Of a stretch of DNA of 64,000 bases, positions 45,507 through 55,001 are shown in pieces; positions within the stretch are counted from its first letter, which is position 1; each line of letters opens with the position of its first letter. The stretch spans positions 801,553 through 865,552 of the forward strand of contig CP058708.1 in assembly GCA_013414765.1 (NCBI GenBank), read 5' to 3'. This stretch comes from Candidatus Accumulibacter cognatus. GTDB taxonomy: Bacteria; Pseudomonadota; Gammaproteobacteria; Burkholderiales; Rhodocyclaceae. The notes beneath the pieces were generated by a model. It saw nothing but the letters and a program-made list of their open reading frames with translations. It was not told the DNA's origin and searched no databases. A program made the translations under genes and the position numbers.

Positions 45507-46715
45507 ATGGCGTTCAATCCCGCATCGCGAGTTCAGGACTATCTGGTATTCGGAGAATTCGGGGATGTCAATCCGTCGATCACCGACTCTTCCACCTATA
45601 CATTCCTGAGCCCGGAACGAATGGCGGAGTTGTTCGAGCACGAGATCGAAGGCTGCTTCCTCTACTCGCGCCACTTCAACCCGACCAACAAGTACCTGGC
45701 CAGCGCGCTGGAAAGGATGGAGGACGGTGAAGCGGCGCAGGTCATGGCCTCCGGAATGGGGGCGATCAGCACCACCTTGATGACCCTGTGCGGAGCGGGC
45801 GACGAGATCGTCTGCGGCCGCAGCATATACGGCGGCACCTATGCGTTGCTGAAGAACCTGCTGCCGCGCTTCGGCGTCAACACGCGCTTCGTCGACCTCT
45901 GCAATCACGACGCCGTCCGTGCCGCGATGACGCCGCGCACGCGCGTCCTCTACTGCGAGTCGCTCAGCAACCCTCTGCTCGAAGTCAGCGACCTGCCGGC
46001 ACTGGCCACCATCGCGCACGAGAACGGTGCCCGCCTGGTGGTGGACAACACCTTCACGCCGATGATCCTGTCGCCGCTACGCCACGGCGCCGACGTCGTG
46101 GTGCACAGCCTGACCAAGTTCGTCAACGGCACCAGCGACTGTGTTGCCGGCTGTGTCGTCTCGTCGCGTGACTTCATTGCCCGGCTCAACGACATCAATG
46201 CCGGACCCAGCATGCTCCTGGGGCCGGTGCTCGACAGCACGCGCGCGGCGAGCATCCTCAAGAACCTGCACAGTCTGCACATCCGACTTCGCCAGCACGG
46301 CAACAACGCGCTGTATCTGGCCAACCGGCTCGAAACGATGGGTTATACGGTGCATTACCCCGGCCTCACCCGCCATCCGCAGCATCGGCTGCTGGCCCGG
46401 CTGATGAATCCCGGTTATGGCTGGGGGGGAATGCTCACCTTCGACGCTGGCGATCACGCCGCCGCCAATCGCCTGATGACGCTGATGCAACGCGACAAGG
46501 TCGGCTACCTGGCCGTCAGCCTCGGCTACTTCAAGACCCTGTTCACGACTCCTGGCCATAGCACATCGTCCGAGATCCCGCTCGAGGAACGCCAGGCCGC
46601 CGGCCTGCACGACGGGCTGATACGCTTTTCGATCGGACTTGACGAAGATATCTCGGAGACGATGGCGCGCATCGAACGCTGCCTTGGCGAAGCCGGCATC
46701 CAACCCGGCAGGTGA
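45507..46715 (+). CDS. Cys/Met-metabolism PLP-dependent enzyme
   Basis: This 402-residue fold-type I PLP enzyme belongs to the cystathionine gamma-synthase/methionine gamma-lyase family. Landmarks are YSRHFNPTNKYLASALERME, ASGMGAISTTLM, LVVDNTFTPM with the PLP-binding Asp, and the Schiff-base Lys in VVHSLTKFVNGTSD. Members cleave or form C-S bonds in methionine, cysteine or homocysteine metabolism; the precise reaction cannot be assigned. It stands alone with its own ribosome-binding site. Confidence 0.85.
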   Translation: MAFNPASRVQDYLVFGEFGDVNPSITDSSTYTFLSPERMAELFEHEIEGCFLYSRHFNPTNKYLASALERMEDGEAAQVMASGMGAISTTLMTLCGAGDEIVCGRSIYGGTYALLKNLLPRFGVNTRFVDLCNHDAVRAAMTPRTRVLYCESLSNPLLEVSDLPALATIAHENGARLVVDNTFTPMILSPLRHGADVVVHSLTKFVNGTSDCVAGCVVSSRDFIARLNDINAGPSMLLGPVLDSTRAASILKNLHSLHIRLRQHGNNALYLANRLETMGYTVHYPGLTRHPQHRLLARLMNPGYGWGGMLTFDAGDHAAANRLMTLMQRDKVGYLAVSLGYFKTLFTTPGHSTSSEIPLEERQAAGLHDGLIRFSIGLDEDISETMARIERCLGEAGIQPGR

Positions 46716-47075
46716 GCGACATCGCTCAACCCTGTACCAGTCTGTCTCCGGCAGGCCAGGCGGGCGTCTGCCTCAGGGGGAAGGCGACGGCCATGCCCCC
46801 GAAAAATTTTTTTCCGCCGCCGATGCGCCGCAAGCCAGTGATTTCACGGCTTTTCCGGAAGTCTGCAGGGCTGTCGGCGAATAACTACATATAGTCTCAT
46901 GGTTGCCTTTAAACACTATATGCAGTAGCTTTACGTCTGTCCCGCCCTGCAGCCACCGGCTTTTCCGAGCCTGGATCTGCACGTTCAGGCACGCCCATCA
47001 GCCGCACCGCGTCGATCCAGCTGGTGCCGGCCAGCCGCACCCATTTCTTTGCATCCATCCTATGGAGGACGACCC
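46716..47075. other. nrdJ upstream region
   Basis: Apart from the NrdR boxes, these 360 bp hold no gene. I looked for a cobalamin riboswitch, since the enzyme needs adenosylcobalamin, but found no convincing B12-box (GCCACTG) on the plus strand. A GGAGGA ribosome-binding site lies at 47062. Confidence 0.5.
46882..46928 (+). promoter_or_regulatory. Two NrdR boxes upstream of nrdJ
   Basis: Box 1 (46882-46897) contains ACTACATATAGT and box 2 (46913-46928) reads ACACTATATGCAGTAG, both close to the NrdR palindrome ACACTATATATAGTGT. Their starts are 31 bp apart, three helical turns, as is typical for NrdR tandem sites. They lie about 150-195 bp before the nrdJ start. NrdR represses ribonucleotide reductase genes when (d)ATP is high; its own gene is not in the window. 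Confidence 0.85.
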
Positions 47076-49985
47076 ATGAGCCAGCTCGTACATCAGCTTC
47101 CCCTGTCCGAAGTCGCCGAAGCTCCCGCGATCGTGCCACTCGCCGAACAGGAAATCGCCGCCGAAGTACTCGTCGAAAAATATGCCAAGGGCCATGAACT
47201 AACGGTTCACGACGTGCGCCGCCGCGTTGCCCGTGCCCTTGCCGCTGCCGAGGAAGAAAAGCAGCGCGCGCACTGGGAAGCGCGCTTCCTGTGGGCGCAG
47301 GAGAACGGCTTCGTGCCGGCCGGACGCATCAACTCGGCCGCCGGCACGACGCTCGCGGCGACCCTGATCAACTGCTTCGTGCAGCCGATCGGCGATTCGG
47401 TGGTCGAAATCGTCGATGGCAAGCCCGGCATCTACAGTGCCCTGGCCGAAGCCGCCGAAACCATGCGGCGGGGCGGTGGCGTCGGTTACGACTTTTCGTC
47501 GATCCGCCCGATCGGCGCGCTGGTCAAGGGCACGCAGTCGCGTGCCTCCGGTCCGGTATCCTATATGCGCGTTTTCGACCGCTCGTGCGAGACCGTCGAA
47601 TCCGCCGGCGCCCGCCGTGGTGCGCAGATGGGCGTGCTGCGCTGCGACCACCCGGATATCGAAGTTTTCATCCACGCCAAGGACCATGGCGACCTCTCCA
47701 ACTTCAACGTCTCGATCGCCGTCACCGACGCTTTCATGCAGGCCGTCGAAACCGATGGCGAAGTCGAACTGACGCACCGCGCCGAGCCCAGCCTGGACAT
47801 GAAGCGCGACGGTGCCTTCCAGCGCGAAGACGGCGTCTGGGTGTACCGCCGCGTGCGCGCCCGCGACCTCTGGGACCAGGTGATGAAATCCACCTACGAC
47901 CACGCCGAACCGGGAATCCTCTTCCTCGACCGCATGAACAAGGACAACAACCTCTACTACTGCGAAGTCATCGAGGCCACCAACCCCTGCGCTGAACAAC
48001 CGCTGCCGCCCTACGGCTGCTGCTGCCTGGGATCGATCAACCTGACCCTGTTCGTCCGGGACGCCTTCAGCGCGCTCGCCGAGTTCGACTTCGACGCCTT
48101 CGGCGAAGTCATCGAGGTGTCGACACGCATGCTCGACAACGTCCTCGACGTCACCGCCTGGCCGCTCGCCCGCCAGCGCGAGGAGGCCGCCAACAAGCGC
48201 CGCGTCGGGCTCGGCTTCACCGGCCTCGGCGACACCCTGTGCATGCTGCGCCTGCGCTACGACCGCCCGGAAGCGACCGCGATGGGCGCGCGCATCTCCG
48301 AATTCATGCGCGACACCGCCTACCGCGCGTCGGTCGAACTGGCGAAGGAACGCGGCGCCTTCCCGCTGTTCAACGCCGAACTCTACCTCTCGGGCGGCAA
48401 CTTCGCCTCACGCCTGCCCATTGAAATCAAGAACGAGATCCGCAGGCACGGCCTGCGAAACTCGCACCTGCTGTCGATCGCGCCGACCGGAACGATCTCG
48501 CTGGCCTTCGCCGACAACGCCTCGAACGGCATCGAACCGCCGTTCTCCTGGACCTACAGCCGCAAGAAGCGCATGGCCGACGGCACGCTCAAGGAATACG
48601 CCGTCGAGGATTATGCCTGGCGCCTCTACAAGCACCGCGGCGGCGATGTCGAAAAGCTCCCCGACTACTTCGTCACCGCGCTTGAAATCTCGGCACAGGC
48701 GCACAAGAACATGGTCGCCGCGGTTGCCCCGTACATCGACACCTCGATTTCCAAGACGGTCAATGTGCCGGCCGATTACCCCTATGAAGACTTCCAGGAC
48801 CTCTACCTGAGCGCCTGGAAATCCGGCCTCAAGGGGCTGGCCACCTACCGCCCGAATACCGTTCTCGGGTCGGTGCTGTCGGTCGGGTCACCGTCCGGGT
48901 CACCATCCATTGCGCAGAAACAGGCCGAAGACAAAAAACAGCCGCAGGATTTCGTCACCGGCGACGCCAACCGCCGCCTGACCATCAAGACCCTGCCGGC
49001 GCCAGTACTCGCCAGCCTGCGCTGGCCGAACCGCCCACACCTGCCGGAGGGCAACATGGCCTGGACCTACATGATCGAGCACACGCACGGCAAATTCGCA
49101 CTCTTCGTCGGCCAGGTCGATCAGGACGAGCGCCGCTGGCCCTTCGAAGTCTGGGTCAATGGCCCGGAACAGCCGCGCGGTCTCGGCGCCGTCGCCAAGA
49201 CGCTGTCGATGGACATGCGCGCCAACGACCACGGCTGGCTGGCGCTGAAACTCGAGTCGCTGGCCAAGACCGCCAGCGACGAGAGTTTCGAGATGCCTTT
49301 CCCGCCGCATGGCGAACGCAAGCGCATGCCCTCGGTGGTCGCCGCCATGGCCCGACTGATCCAGTTTCATGTCGAACGCCTCGGCGCTTTCGAGTACGAA
49401 GGCACGACACCGGTGCTCGACGCGATGTTCAGCCTCAAGGAACCCAAGACCGGCACCGACGGCACCTTGTCGTGGACCGTCGATGTCTATAACCCGGCGA
49501 CCAGCGAAGACTTCGTCCTCGGCCTCAAGGAAATCACCCTGCCCAACGGCGTCACCCGCCCCTACTCGGTGTGGCTCTCCGGCCACTACCCGCGCGCCCT
49601 CGACGGCCTGACCAGACTCCTGTCGCTCGACATGCGCGTCATCGACCCGGCGTGGATCGGCATGAAGCTGCGCAAACTCCTCGACTACCCCGAACCGCTC
49701 GGCGACTTCATGGCCTTCATCCCCGGCACTCGCCGCCAGACCACTTACCCCTCGACGGTCGCCTACCTCGCGCAACTGATCATCCACCGCTACGCGATGC
49801 TCGGCATCCTCGACGAGAGCGGCCTGCCCAGGCAGCAGATGGGGATTCTGCAGACGCCGGCAGGCCGCACGGCCACGCAGCCGACCCCCGGAAAACTATG
49901 TAGCGAGTGCGGGAATCTGACGGTGATCCGGAAGGACGGGTGCGATTTCTGTACGGCTTGCGGGGCGGTGGGGAGTTGTGGCTGA
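47076..49985 (+). CDS. nrdJ: Adenosylcobalamin-dependent ribonucleotide reductase (class II)
   Basis: The enzyme (969 residues) reduces ribonucleotides to deoxyribonucleotides using vitamin B12. The active-site motif [12 protein letters not shown] holds the Asn-x-Cys-x-Glu residues. [12 protein letters not shown] and NLRNSH-like regions fit the class II core (about 30-600). The C-terminal part has two TSCPD/RNR-associated segments (about 640-740 and 790-930) and a final cysteine-rich tail ([23 protein letters not shown]) for reductant transfer. The start at 47076 follows GGAGGACGACCC. It is under probable NrdR control (see 46882). It allows dNTP synthesis with or without oxygen. Confidence 0.94.
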   Translation: MSQLVHQLPLSEVAEAPAIVPLAEQEIAAEVLVEKYAKGHELTVHDVRRRVARALAAAEEEKQRAHWEARFLWAQENGFVPAGRINSAAGTTLAATLINCFVQPIGDSVVEIVDGKPGIYSALAEAAETMRRGGGVGYDFSSIRPIGALVKGTQSRASGPVSYMRVFDRSCETVESAGARRGAQMGVLRCDHPDIEVFIHAKDHGDLSNFNVSIAVTDAFMQAVETDGEVELTHRAEPSLDMKRDGAFQREDGVWVYRRVRARDLWDQVMKSTYDHAEPGILFLDRMNKDNNLYYCEVIEATNPCAEQPLPPYGCCCLGSINLTLFVRDAFSALAEFDFDAFGEVIEVSTRMLDNVLDVTAWPLARQREEAANKRRVGLGFTGLGDTLCMLRLRYDRPEATAMGARISEFMRDTAYRASVELAKERGAFPLFNAELYLSGGNFASRLPIEIKNEIRRHGLRNSHLLSIAPTGTISLAFADNASNGIEPPFSWTYSRKKRMADGTLKEYAVEDYAWRLYKHRGGDVEKLPDYFVTALEISAQAHKNMVAAVAPYIDTSISKTVNVPADYPYEDFQDLYLSAWKSGLKGLATYRPNTVLGSVLSVGSPSGSPSIAQKQAEDKKQPQDFVTGDANRRLTIKTLPAPVLASLRWPNRPHLPEGNMAWTYMIEHTHGKFALFVGQVDQDERRWPFEVWVNGPEQPRGLGAVAKTLSMDMRANDHGWLALKLESLAKTASDESFEMPFPPHGERKRMPSVVAAMARLIQFHVERLGAFEYEGTTPVLDAMFSLKEPKTGTDGTLSWTVDVYNPATSEDFVLGLKEITLPNGVTRPYSVWLSGHYPRALDGLTRLLSLDMRVIDPAWIGMKLRKLLDYPEPLGDFMAFIPGTRRQTTYPSTVAYLAQLIIHRYAMLGILDESGLPRQQMGILQTPAGRTATQPTPGKLCSECGNLTVIRKDGCDFCTACGAVGSCG

Positions 49986-50437
49986 GGGGGTGCAGGTACG
50001 GCAGGGGGCACTTGCGGGGCTCCTGGTCCCGTCCAGGGGTCGACCAGATTGAGGCGCACCGTGACGCAATTACCGATATTCTTAGTGAATACACAAGGGA
50101 GTACTTGAATGGTTTTTCAACAGATTTTCTGGATGCAAAATGCGCGCAAAAGGGCTGCTGACGCAAAGTGTTGCGTCAAGTAGGGTTGCTACATCACGTT
50201 GCTCGAGAAAGGTGGCTGCGTTGATGGACGCAACGGGCAAGGGTATAGCTAGCACATCGGCGTGGGCTGTATAAAGCGTGGAAAATCTGCTAATAAGCGA
50301 AGTGTGTACTGAGCGGATGTATAACGCGAGCGTTCATACACACGCCCAGCGCACACTTCGGAGTCAAGCAGATCCCTCTTGGTGGGTCGTTCGGCGGTGG
50401 GCATGGAGACCTTTCGGCTTCCCCTGCCCCCTTTCCC
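49986..50437. other. Segment between nrdJ and the cassette array
   Basis: No gene is supported here. It holds a perfect palindrome, TGACGCAA-AGTG-TTGCGTCA (50159-50178), and the long imperfect hairpin at 50298-50360. No integrase gene or attI-like site is recognisable. A minus-strand reading frame from 50776 runs into it (to 50249), but that part crosses an attC site. Confidence 0.5.
50298..50360. repeat. Long imperfect inverted repeat (30/31-bp arms)
   Basis: The arms start CGAAGTGTG and end CACACTTCG, and pair over about 30 bp with roughly five mismatches and one bulged G, around a two-base centre GA. The inner part is TGTAT-AACGC facing GCGTTCATACA. It is too long for a simple terminator and has no T-run. 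It could be a decayed attC-like or REP-like hairpin at the edge of the cassette array. Confidence 0.6.
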
Positions 50438-50504
50438 GTTCAACGCGTCGCTGGAGCACACTCGCCGCCTTACGGCGTCAAGGTGCTCACCTCCAACGTT
50501 GGGC
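50438..50504. other. attC site 0
   Basis: R'' GTTCAAC (50438-50444) and R' GTTGGGC (50498-50504) enclose arms GGAGCAC/GTGCTC and GCCG/CGGC around a CTTAC-like loop. The 67-bp length is normal for attC. Confidence 0.75.
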
Positions 50505-50776
50505 CTCTCAAGATCCTGCCAAATGGCGTCTAACTCGTCGCTATCCATCGTAGCCGCCTCAATCAGCGCCCGGTACTCGGCGTGCGGAATTCCCGCTTCC
50601 TCACGGGCTCTGTGCATGAAGGCATGCTGGCTGGTATGCCCAAGTTCGTTCCACTCCTGCCCTGCCGGCCAGTTTCCGGCCTGCACTTCCGGCGTGGCGT
50701 TTGCGTCCGCAAGGTGGCGCTTCGCCAGCGTCACCAGCGCCCGAACAAGCCATTTTGTTTCGTTATTCGTGCTCAT
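50505..50776 (-). CDS. Reverse-oriented cassette gene, unknown product
   Basis: The reading frame starts at 50776, 14 bp from attC site 1, on the minus strand. It encodes about 90 residues up to attC site 0: a mainly helical protein beginning MSTNNETKWLVRALVTLAKR and containing HTSQHAFMHRAREEAGIPH and MDSDELDAIWQDLER. The frame has no stop before attC site 0 and continues through it to 50249, so the C-terminus may be longer or the gene may have lost its stop. No family recognised. It is the only clear gene in this cassette. Confidence 0.5.
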
Positions 50777-50789
50777 GTTTCCTCCCGAG

Positions 50790-50860
50790 GCCCAACAACC
50801 ACATCGAGAGGGACGTCAGGCGATGAACCCGCCTGCCGCCCCTCATGCGGAACGTTAGAC
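50790..50860. other. attC site 1
   Basis: R'' GCCCAAC (50790-50796) and R' GTTAGAC (50854-50860). The arms GAGGGACGTCAGGCG and CGCCTGCCGCCCCTC pair at 12 of 15 positions. It precedes the RelA/SpoT gene by 26 bp. Confidence 0.8.
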
Positions 50861-50885
50861 ACCCGAACACAAATCGGAGCCAAGC

Positions 50886-52199
50886 TTGGATCTCATCTCT
50901 CAGTTTGTTGCGCGATATCGGAAGGAATACGATTTCTACGAGCAAGCGTGCCGAATGACAGCACAGGTACTCGACTCGAACCTTCAGTCCGCAGGGGTAC
51001 GTGCGATCGTCACCTCGCGCGCCAAAAGCCCTACGCGCCTTGAAACAAAGGTGCGTCAGCGTGCGGTCAAAACACCCTACGCCACTGTTGAGGGCATCTA
51101 CGACGACATCGTTGACTTGGCGGGCGTTCGGGTTGCGCTCTACTTTCCAGCCGAACGAGAAGAAGTTGGCCGAGTCATCAAGTCGCTCTTCGTGCCCGTT
51201 GCCGAACCAAAGGAATTTCCAACCGCAGCGCAGCCAACCTACAAGAAGCGATTCTCGGGCTACTGGGCAACGCACTACCGGGTTCGCTTGCCAGAGACCC
51301 TGCTGAACGAATCTCAGAAGAGATACACAGAAGCGAAAGTAGAGATTCAGGTTGCTTCTGTGCTGATGCACGCTTGGTCAGAAGTTGAGCACGATCTGGT
51401 CTACAAGCCCATGCAAGGCAAGCTCTCACCAGACGAGTACGCCATCCTCGATGAGCTAAATGGTCTGGTGCTGGCAGGAGAAATTGCACTAGAGCGCTTG
51501 CAACGAGCCGGCGAGTTGCGCGTTTCGGCACATGATCGCGAGTACACAAACCACTACGATCTGGCTTCGTCTTTACTGGAGATGGCGCGCGAGAAACTGG
51601 CTGGCCTGAATATCCATGATTCGGCGCTCGGGCGCGTCGATCTTCTTTTTGAACTTTTACAGCAGCTGGAGCTAAACACACCAGATCATCTGACCCGCTA
51701 TGTCACGGCTCTACATTCAGATTTCGAGCGTAGGCCACTTGCGGAACAAGTAATCGACCAAGTCCTGTCGGAAGACAGCACCCGATATGCAATCTTCGAG
51801 CAAATTCGAATGCTCGACGTGCCGGCCTTCTCACTGACAACTTCGGACGTCGGTCGGGTGAGTCAAAGCGACGCAATAGGGCAGTTCATGTCCTTGTGGA
51901 TCGACTACGAGAAGATGATCCGGAGCTATGCAGCTTCGAAAGGCGCTGGTGGCCAAGGCGTGCCCTCGATGCGGATACTTCGACTTGTCGAAGACGTACC
52001 CCCTGATGTTCACGAAGCCGCTGAGAGACTTCGCCGCTTTCGTAACCAACTAGTGCACGGCATCGAAGTCCCCGACGCTGACTACATCCGGGTGCAGGCA
52101 ACCGAACTTCGACACTTGGTTGAACGAGTTCAACAGATCATCGGGCCCAAGCCGAAACCAAAGCCAAAGCGAAAACCTGCGAGGAAAGCATCACCTTGA
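50886..52199 (+). CDS. RelA/SpoT-like nucleotidyltransferase with C-terminal HEPN-like region
   Basis: The protein has 437 residues. Residues about 20-200 match the RelA/SpoT synthetase fold: RAKSPTRLETKVRQR, YDDIVDLAGVRVALYFP, YWATHYRVRLP and KVEIQVASVLMHAWSEVEHD. A helical central region (about 210-320) follows. Near the C-terminus RRFRNQLVHGIEVPD carries Arg-x4-His (RNQLVH), the catalytic pattern of HEPN ribonucleases. A basic Lys/Pro/Ala tail ends the protein. Synthetases of this type make (p)ppGpp or toxic (p)ppApp, or modify RNA; HEPN domains cut RNA. The start GAGCCAAGC TTG-like stretch gives an ATG at 50886 just after attC. It may be a phage-defence or toxin gene; no antitoxin is adjacent. 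Confidence 0.75.
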   Translation: MDLISQFVARYRKEYDFYEQACRMTAQVLDSNLQSAGVRAIVTSRAKSPTRLETKVRQRAVKTPYATVEGIYDDIVDLAGVRVALYFPAEREEVGRVIKSLFVPVAEPKEFPTAAQPTYKKRFSGYWATHYRVRLPETLLNESQKRYTEAKVEIQVASVLMHAWSEVEHDLVYKPMQGKLSPDEYAILDELNGLVLAGEIALERLQRAGELRVSAHDREYTNHYDLASSLLEMAREKLAGLNIHDSALGRVDLLFELLQQLELNTPDHLTRYVTALHSDFERRPLAEQVIDQVLSEDSTRYAIFEQIRMLDVPAFSLTTSDVGRVSQSDAIGQFMSLWIDYEKMIRSYAASKGAGGQGVPSMRILRLVEDVPPDVHEAAERLRRFRNQLVHGIEVPDADYIRVQATELRHLVERVQQIIGPKPKPKPKRKPARKASP

Positions 52200-52245
52200 G
52201 CGTAAAAGTCTCACCACATTCATCAGCATTGGCTGGCACGCAGGT

Positions 52246-52314
52246 GTCTAACCCTTCCATCAAGAGGACCCGCCCCGGCAAGCCGGGGCGGGCCTCTCAT
52301 GTCAAACGTTAGAG
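52246..52314. other. attC site 2
   Basis: R'' GTCTAAC (52246-52252) and R' GTTAGAG (52308-52314). The arms AGAGG-A-CCCGCCCCGGC and GCCGGGGCGGGCCTCT pair perfectly apart from one extrahelical A, the hallmark that lets the integrase choose a strand. Confidence 0.9.
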
Positions 52315-52322
52315 CTAATCTC

Positions 52323-52976
52323 ATGAATTCCGCCACTGCACTGATCGCTCGGGTTGATTCAATTCTTGAACAGTTCACTCCAGTCGACCAGTCATGGAAG
52401 TACAGCCAGAGTTTAGGCGGTTGGTTCGAGGATAAGACGGGGTATGAGTCTTTGATGACTGAGACCCTTTCTCTTCTTGAGCACATCTATGGGAAGAGCC
52501 ACCCTCACTTTCAGCGAGCTGTATATTGGTACAACCAGCATTCCCGTGAAGGCTTAAGGTCAATACAGGGGATCGTCCAAGGTACGCGAGCAAATATTGA
52601 GTCTGGCTTTCTCATCAATCTGGAAATCAAGATCACGATAGACATAAAAACAGACTTCCTTGCAACGGCGAGAGAGTTTGCCGACGCTGGCGACAAAGAC
52701 CCAGCAGCAGTTCTTGCGTCGTGCGTTTTGGAGGACTCGCTGAAACGCTTGGCGAACCGTCACAATCTTGAGAAATTAAAGAACCAAGAAATGTCGGTTG
52801 TAGCGAACGGCCTTTTGGCGGAAAAGATCATTGAAAAATCCACACTATCCTCGCTACTTGGTTTTCGCAATTTGCGTAACGCGGCGTTCCATGCTCAGTG
52901 GCATGAGGTGTCGCTGGAGTCTGTAAACATGCTGCTCATGTTCTTGCCCGTGTTTATAGAGAAACATGGCGTATAG
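52323..52976 (+). CDS. HEPN-like protein with DUF4145-type appearance
   Basis: This 217-residue, mostly helical protein ends in a segment that contains RNLRNAAFHAQWHEVS, giving Arg-x4-His (RNAAFH), the HEPN ribonuclease pattern. The preceding helix AAVLASCVLEDSLKRLANRH also fits DUF4145/HEPN-like folds. The N-terminal half (about 1-120) is of unknown fold. The start ATG at 52323 lies 9 bp after attC site 2; an upstream ATG at 52299 is inside the attC site. The stop codon is directly followed by the next attC site. A defence or toxin role is possible. Confidence 0.65.
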   Translation: MNSATALIARVDSILEQFTPVDQSWKYSQSLGGWFEDKTGYESLMTETLSLLEHIYGKSHPHFQRAVYWYNQHSREGLRSIQGIVQGTRANIESGFLINLEIKITIDIKTDFLATAREFADAGDKDPAAVLASCVLEDSLKRLANRHNLEKLKNQEMSVVANGLLAEKIIEKSTLSSLLGFRNLRNAAFHAQWHEVSLESVNMLLMFLPVFIEKHGV

Positions 52977-53066
52977 CTCTAACACGGCAGTCGAGCGGGA
53001 CAGCCACAAGCTGCGCTTGTGGTTCCCTTCGCTTCGCTCCGGCTGCCCCTCACCTCCACGTTGGGC
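52977..53066. other. attC site 3
   Basis: R'' is CTCTAAC (52977-52983), diverged in its first base, and R' is GTTGGGC (53060-53066). The hairpin CCACAAGC-TGC-GCTTGTGG forms the centre. The outer arms GCAGTCG-AGCG and GCAGCCGGAGCG (complement) match with one unpaired base. 90 bp long. Confidence 0.75.
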
Positions 53067-53110
53067 CTTTCCATCCACCGGCTTTTGCGCCATCCATATG
53101 GGAGCTATGA

Positions 53111-54979
53111 ATGAAGGCTGATGCAGTCCCACTACTCGCAATATTCGAGAAGAAGATGCGATTGGAGGTTCCTCTGTTCCAGCGGCAGTACGTCTGGAGT
53201 AAGGAACAGCAATGGGAGCCTCTCTGGGAAGACATCTCCCGAAAGTTCGCCGAGTATTTGGAAGACCGCAAGGATGCCCCAGTCCACTTCCTTGGTGCGA
53301 TGGTCTTGGACCAGAAGCAAACACCGACGACGCATGTCGAGAGACGCCAAGTAATCGATGGACAGCAGCGCCTCACAACATTGCAAATCTTCATCGCATC
53401 CTTTCGTGATTTCTGCCGAGCGCATGAATGCGAGGAACTTGCCAAGGAGTGCGACGCTTTTACGCTCAACAAGGGCATGATGGCCGATCCGGCTATCGAC
53501 AAATTCAAGGTCTGGCCCACGCAGCTTGATCGCGGCCAGTTCATGGACGTGATTTCGTCAGGCTCTCGAATCGGCCTGGAGAAGAAACATCCACTGGTGT
53601 ACAGAAAGTACGCTCGAAGGCCAGAACCACGGCCGCGGATGGTCGAGGCATACCTCTTCTTCTACGAACAGATAGCGGATTTCTTCAACGGCAGCGGAAC
53701 AGACGAGCCCCTGGCCGCCGAAGTACCAGTAGGGCAACGACTGGAAGAATGCTTTCAAGCGCTCAAGAATGCCCTACAGGTTGTCGCCATCGACTTAGAC
53801 CACGATGACGATGCACAGGTGATCTTCGAGACCCTGAACGCTCGCGGCGAGCCCCTGCTTCCTGCTGACCTGCTTCGCAATTTCATCTTCCTACGTGCCG
53901 CCCGAAAAGGGGAGCCTCAGGAAACGCTGTACAACGACTACTGGCGCCACTTTGACGACCCATTCTGGCGCGTTGAAGTGAAGCAAGGTCGGCTTCTACG
54001 CCCTCGGAGCGACCTGTTCATGCAGCACTTCCTTTCGAGCCGGCAGGGCGTTGACATCCCAATCAAGCACCTCTTCGTCGAGTACAAGTTCTGGATTGAG
54101 CGCCAACAGCCTTTCGCCACCGTTACCGATGAACTAGCGACTCTATCAAGGCAGGGCAACGACTTCCGCAGAATAATCGAGCCCAAGACAGGCGACCCGA
54201 TTTGTTCTCTGGCGGTCTTCCTTGACACGTTTGATGTCCGCACCTGCTATCCGCTACTTCTCGCAATTCTGGATGTGGGGATCGACGACGAGGAATGGCG
54301 GAAGATTTCATCGACATTGGAGTCTTACATCCTTCGTCGTGCGGTGTGCGGCCTTACTACAAAGAACTACAACCGCACGTTTTTGTCGCTAACGCGGAAT
54401 CTCCGGCGCGACGGCCTGACTCACGCCAACCTCGTGAAGCAACTGTCCGAACAGACCGGCGAATCCGCAGAATGGCCAACAGATGCTGCTTTTGGCGAAG
54501 CGTGGCGCTCGAAGCACGTATATCAAACGCTCAATAACCCCAAGGTAGTACACATCCTCAAGCGATTGAACGCAACATTCCTTGGGAGTAAGAACGAACT
54601 CGTGTCCGTCGATGGAGCACTGACCGTCGAGCACATCCTGCCGCAGAACTGGATCGAACATTGGCCTTTGCAAGATGGGAGCAAGGGCTTAACGGGAGCC
54701 GACCTGTGGACCGCAGAGCCACAAGACGCGAGGGCTACTGCCACTCGTATCCGGAACGCGATACTTCAGACTTTCGGCAACCTCACGATTCTTACGCAAG
54801 CGCTAAATTCCGCGGCTTCCAATAGCCCTTGGTCGGAAAAGAAAGCCGAGTTGCTACGACATTCTTTGCTACCGATCAACCAGCAATTGCATGGCATCGA
54901 CGTATGGGACGAAGGGACGATTGCAGATCGGGCGAATGCCCTGCTCAAGCGAGCGTTGGAGCTGTGGCCAAGGACATGA
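53111..54979 (+). CDS. GmrSD-type DUF262/DUF1524 protein
   Basis: This 622-residue protein has an N-terminal DUF262 ParB-like/GmrS domain (about 10-200) with VPLFQRQYVWS and the signature VIDGQQRLTTLQIF. A helical middle follows, with FETLNARGEPLLPADLLRNF. The C-terminal DUF1524/GmrD HNH-type nuclease region (about 490-620) has LTVEHILPQNW and FGNLTILTQALNSAASNSPWSEK. GmrSD systems are type IV restriction enzymes cutting modified (for example glucosylated hmC) phage DNA, and some homologues recognise other modifications. It is the only gene in its cassette. Confidence 0.85.
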   Translation: MKADAVPLLAIFEKKMRLEVPLFQRQYVWSKEQQWEPLWEDISRKFAEYLEDRKDAPVHFLGAMVLDQKQTPTTHVERRQVIDGQQRLTTLQIFIASFRDFCRAHECEELAKECDAFTLNKGMMADPAIDKFKVWPTQLDRGQFMDVISSGSRIGLEKKHPLVYRKYARRPEPRPRMVEAYLFFYEQIADFFNGSGTDEPLAAEVPVGQRLEECFQALKNALQVVAIDLDHDDDAQVIFETLNARGEPLLPADLLRNFIFLRAARKGEPQETLYNDYWRHFDDPFWRVEVKQGRLLRPRSDLFMQHFLSSRQGVDIPIKHLFVEYKFWIERQQPFATVTDELATLSRQGNDFRRIIEPKTGDPICSLAVFLDTFDVRTCYPLLLAILDVGIDDEEWRKISSTLESYILRRAVCGLTTKNYNRTFLSLTRNLRRDGLTHANLVKQLSEQTGESAEWPTDAAFGEAWRSKHVYQTLNNPKVVHILKRLNATFLGSKNELVSVDGALTVEHILPQNWIEHWPLQDGSKGLTGADLWTAEPQDARATATRIRNAILQTFGNLTILTQALNSAASNSPWSEKKAELLRHSLLPINQQLHGIDVWDEGTIADRANALLKRALELWPRT

Positions 54980-55001
54980 AGAGATATTCTTCGGCCGCAA
55001 G

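Noticed and set aside
46716-47075. Possible cobalamin riboswitch before nrdJ
   Set aside because: The B12-box GCCACTG and the expected paired helices are not visible on the coding strand; the region is better explained by NrdR boxes.
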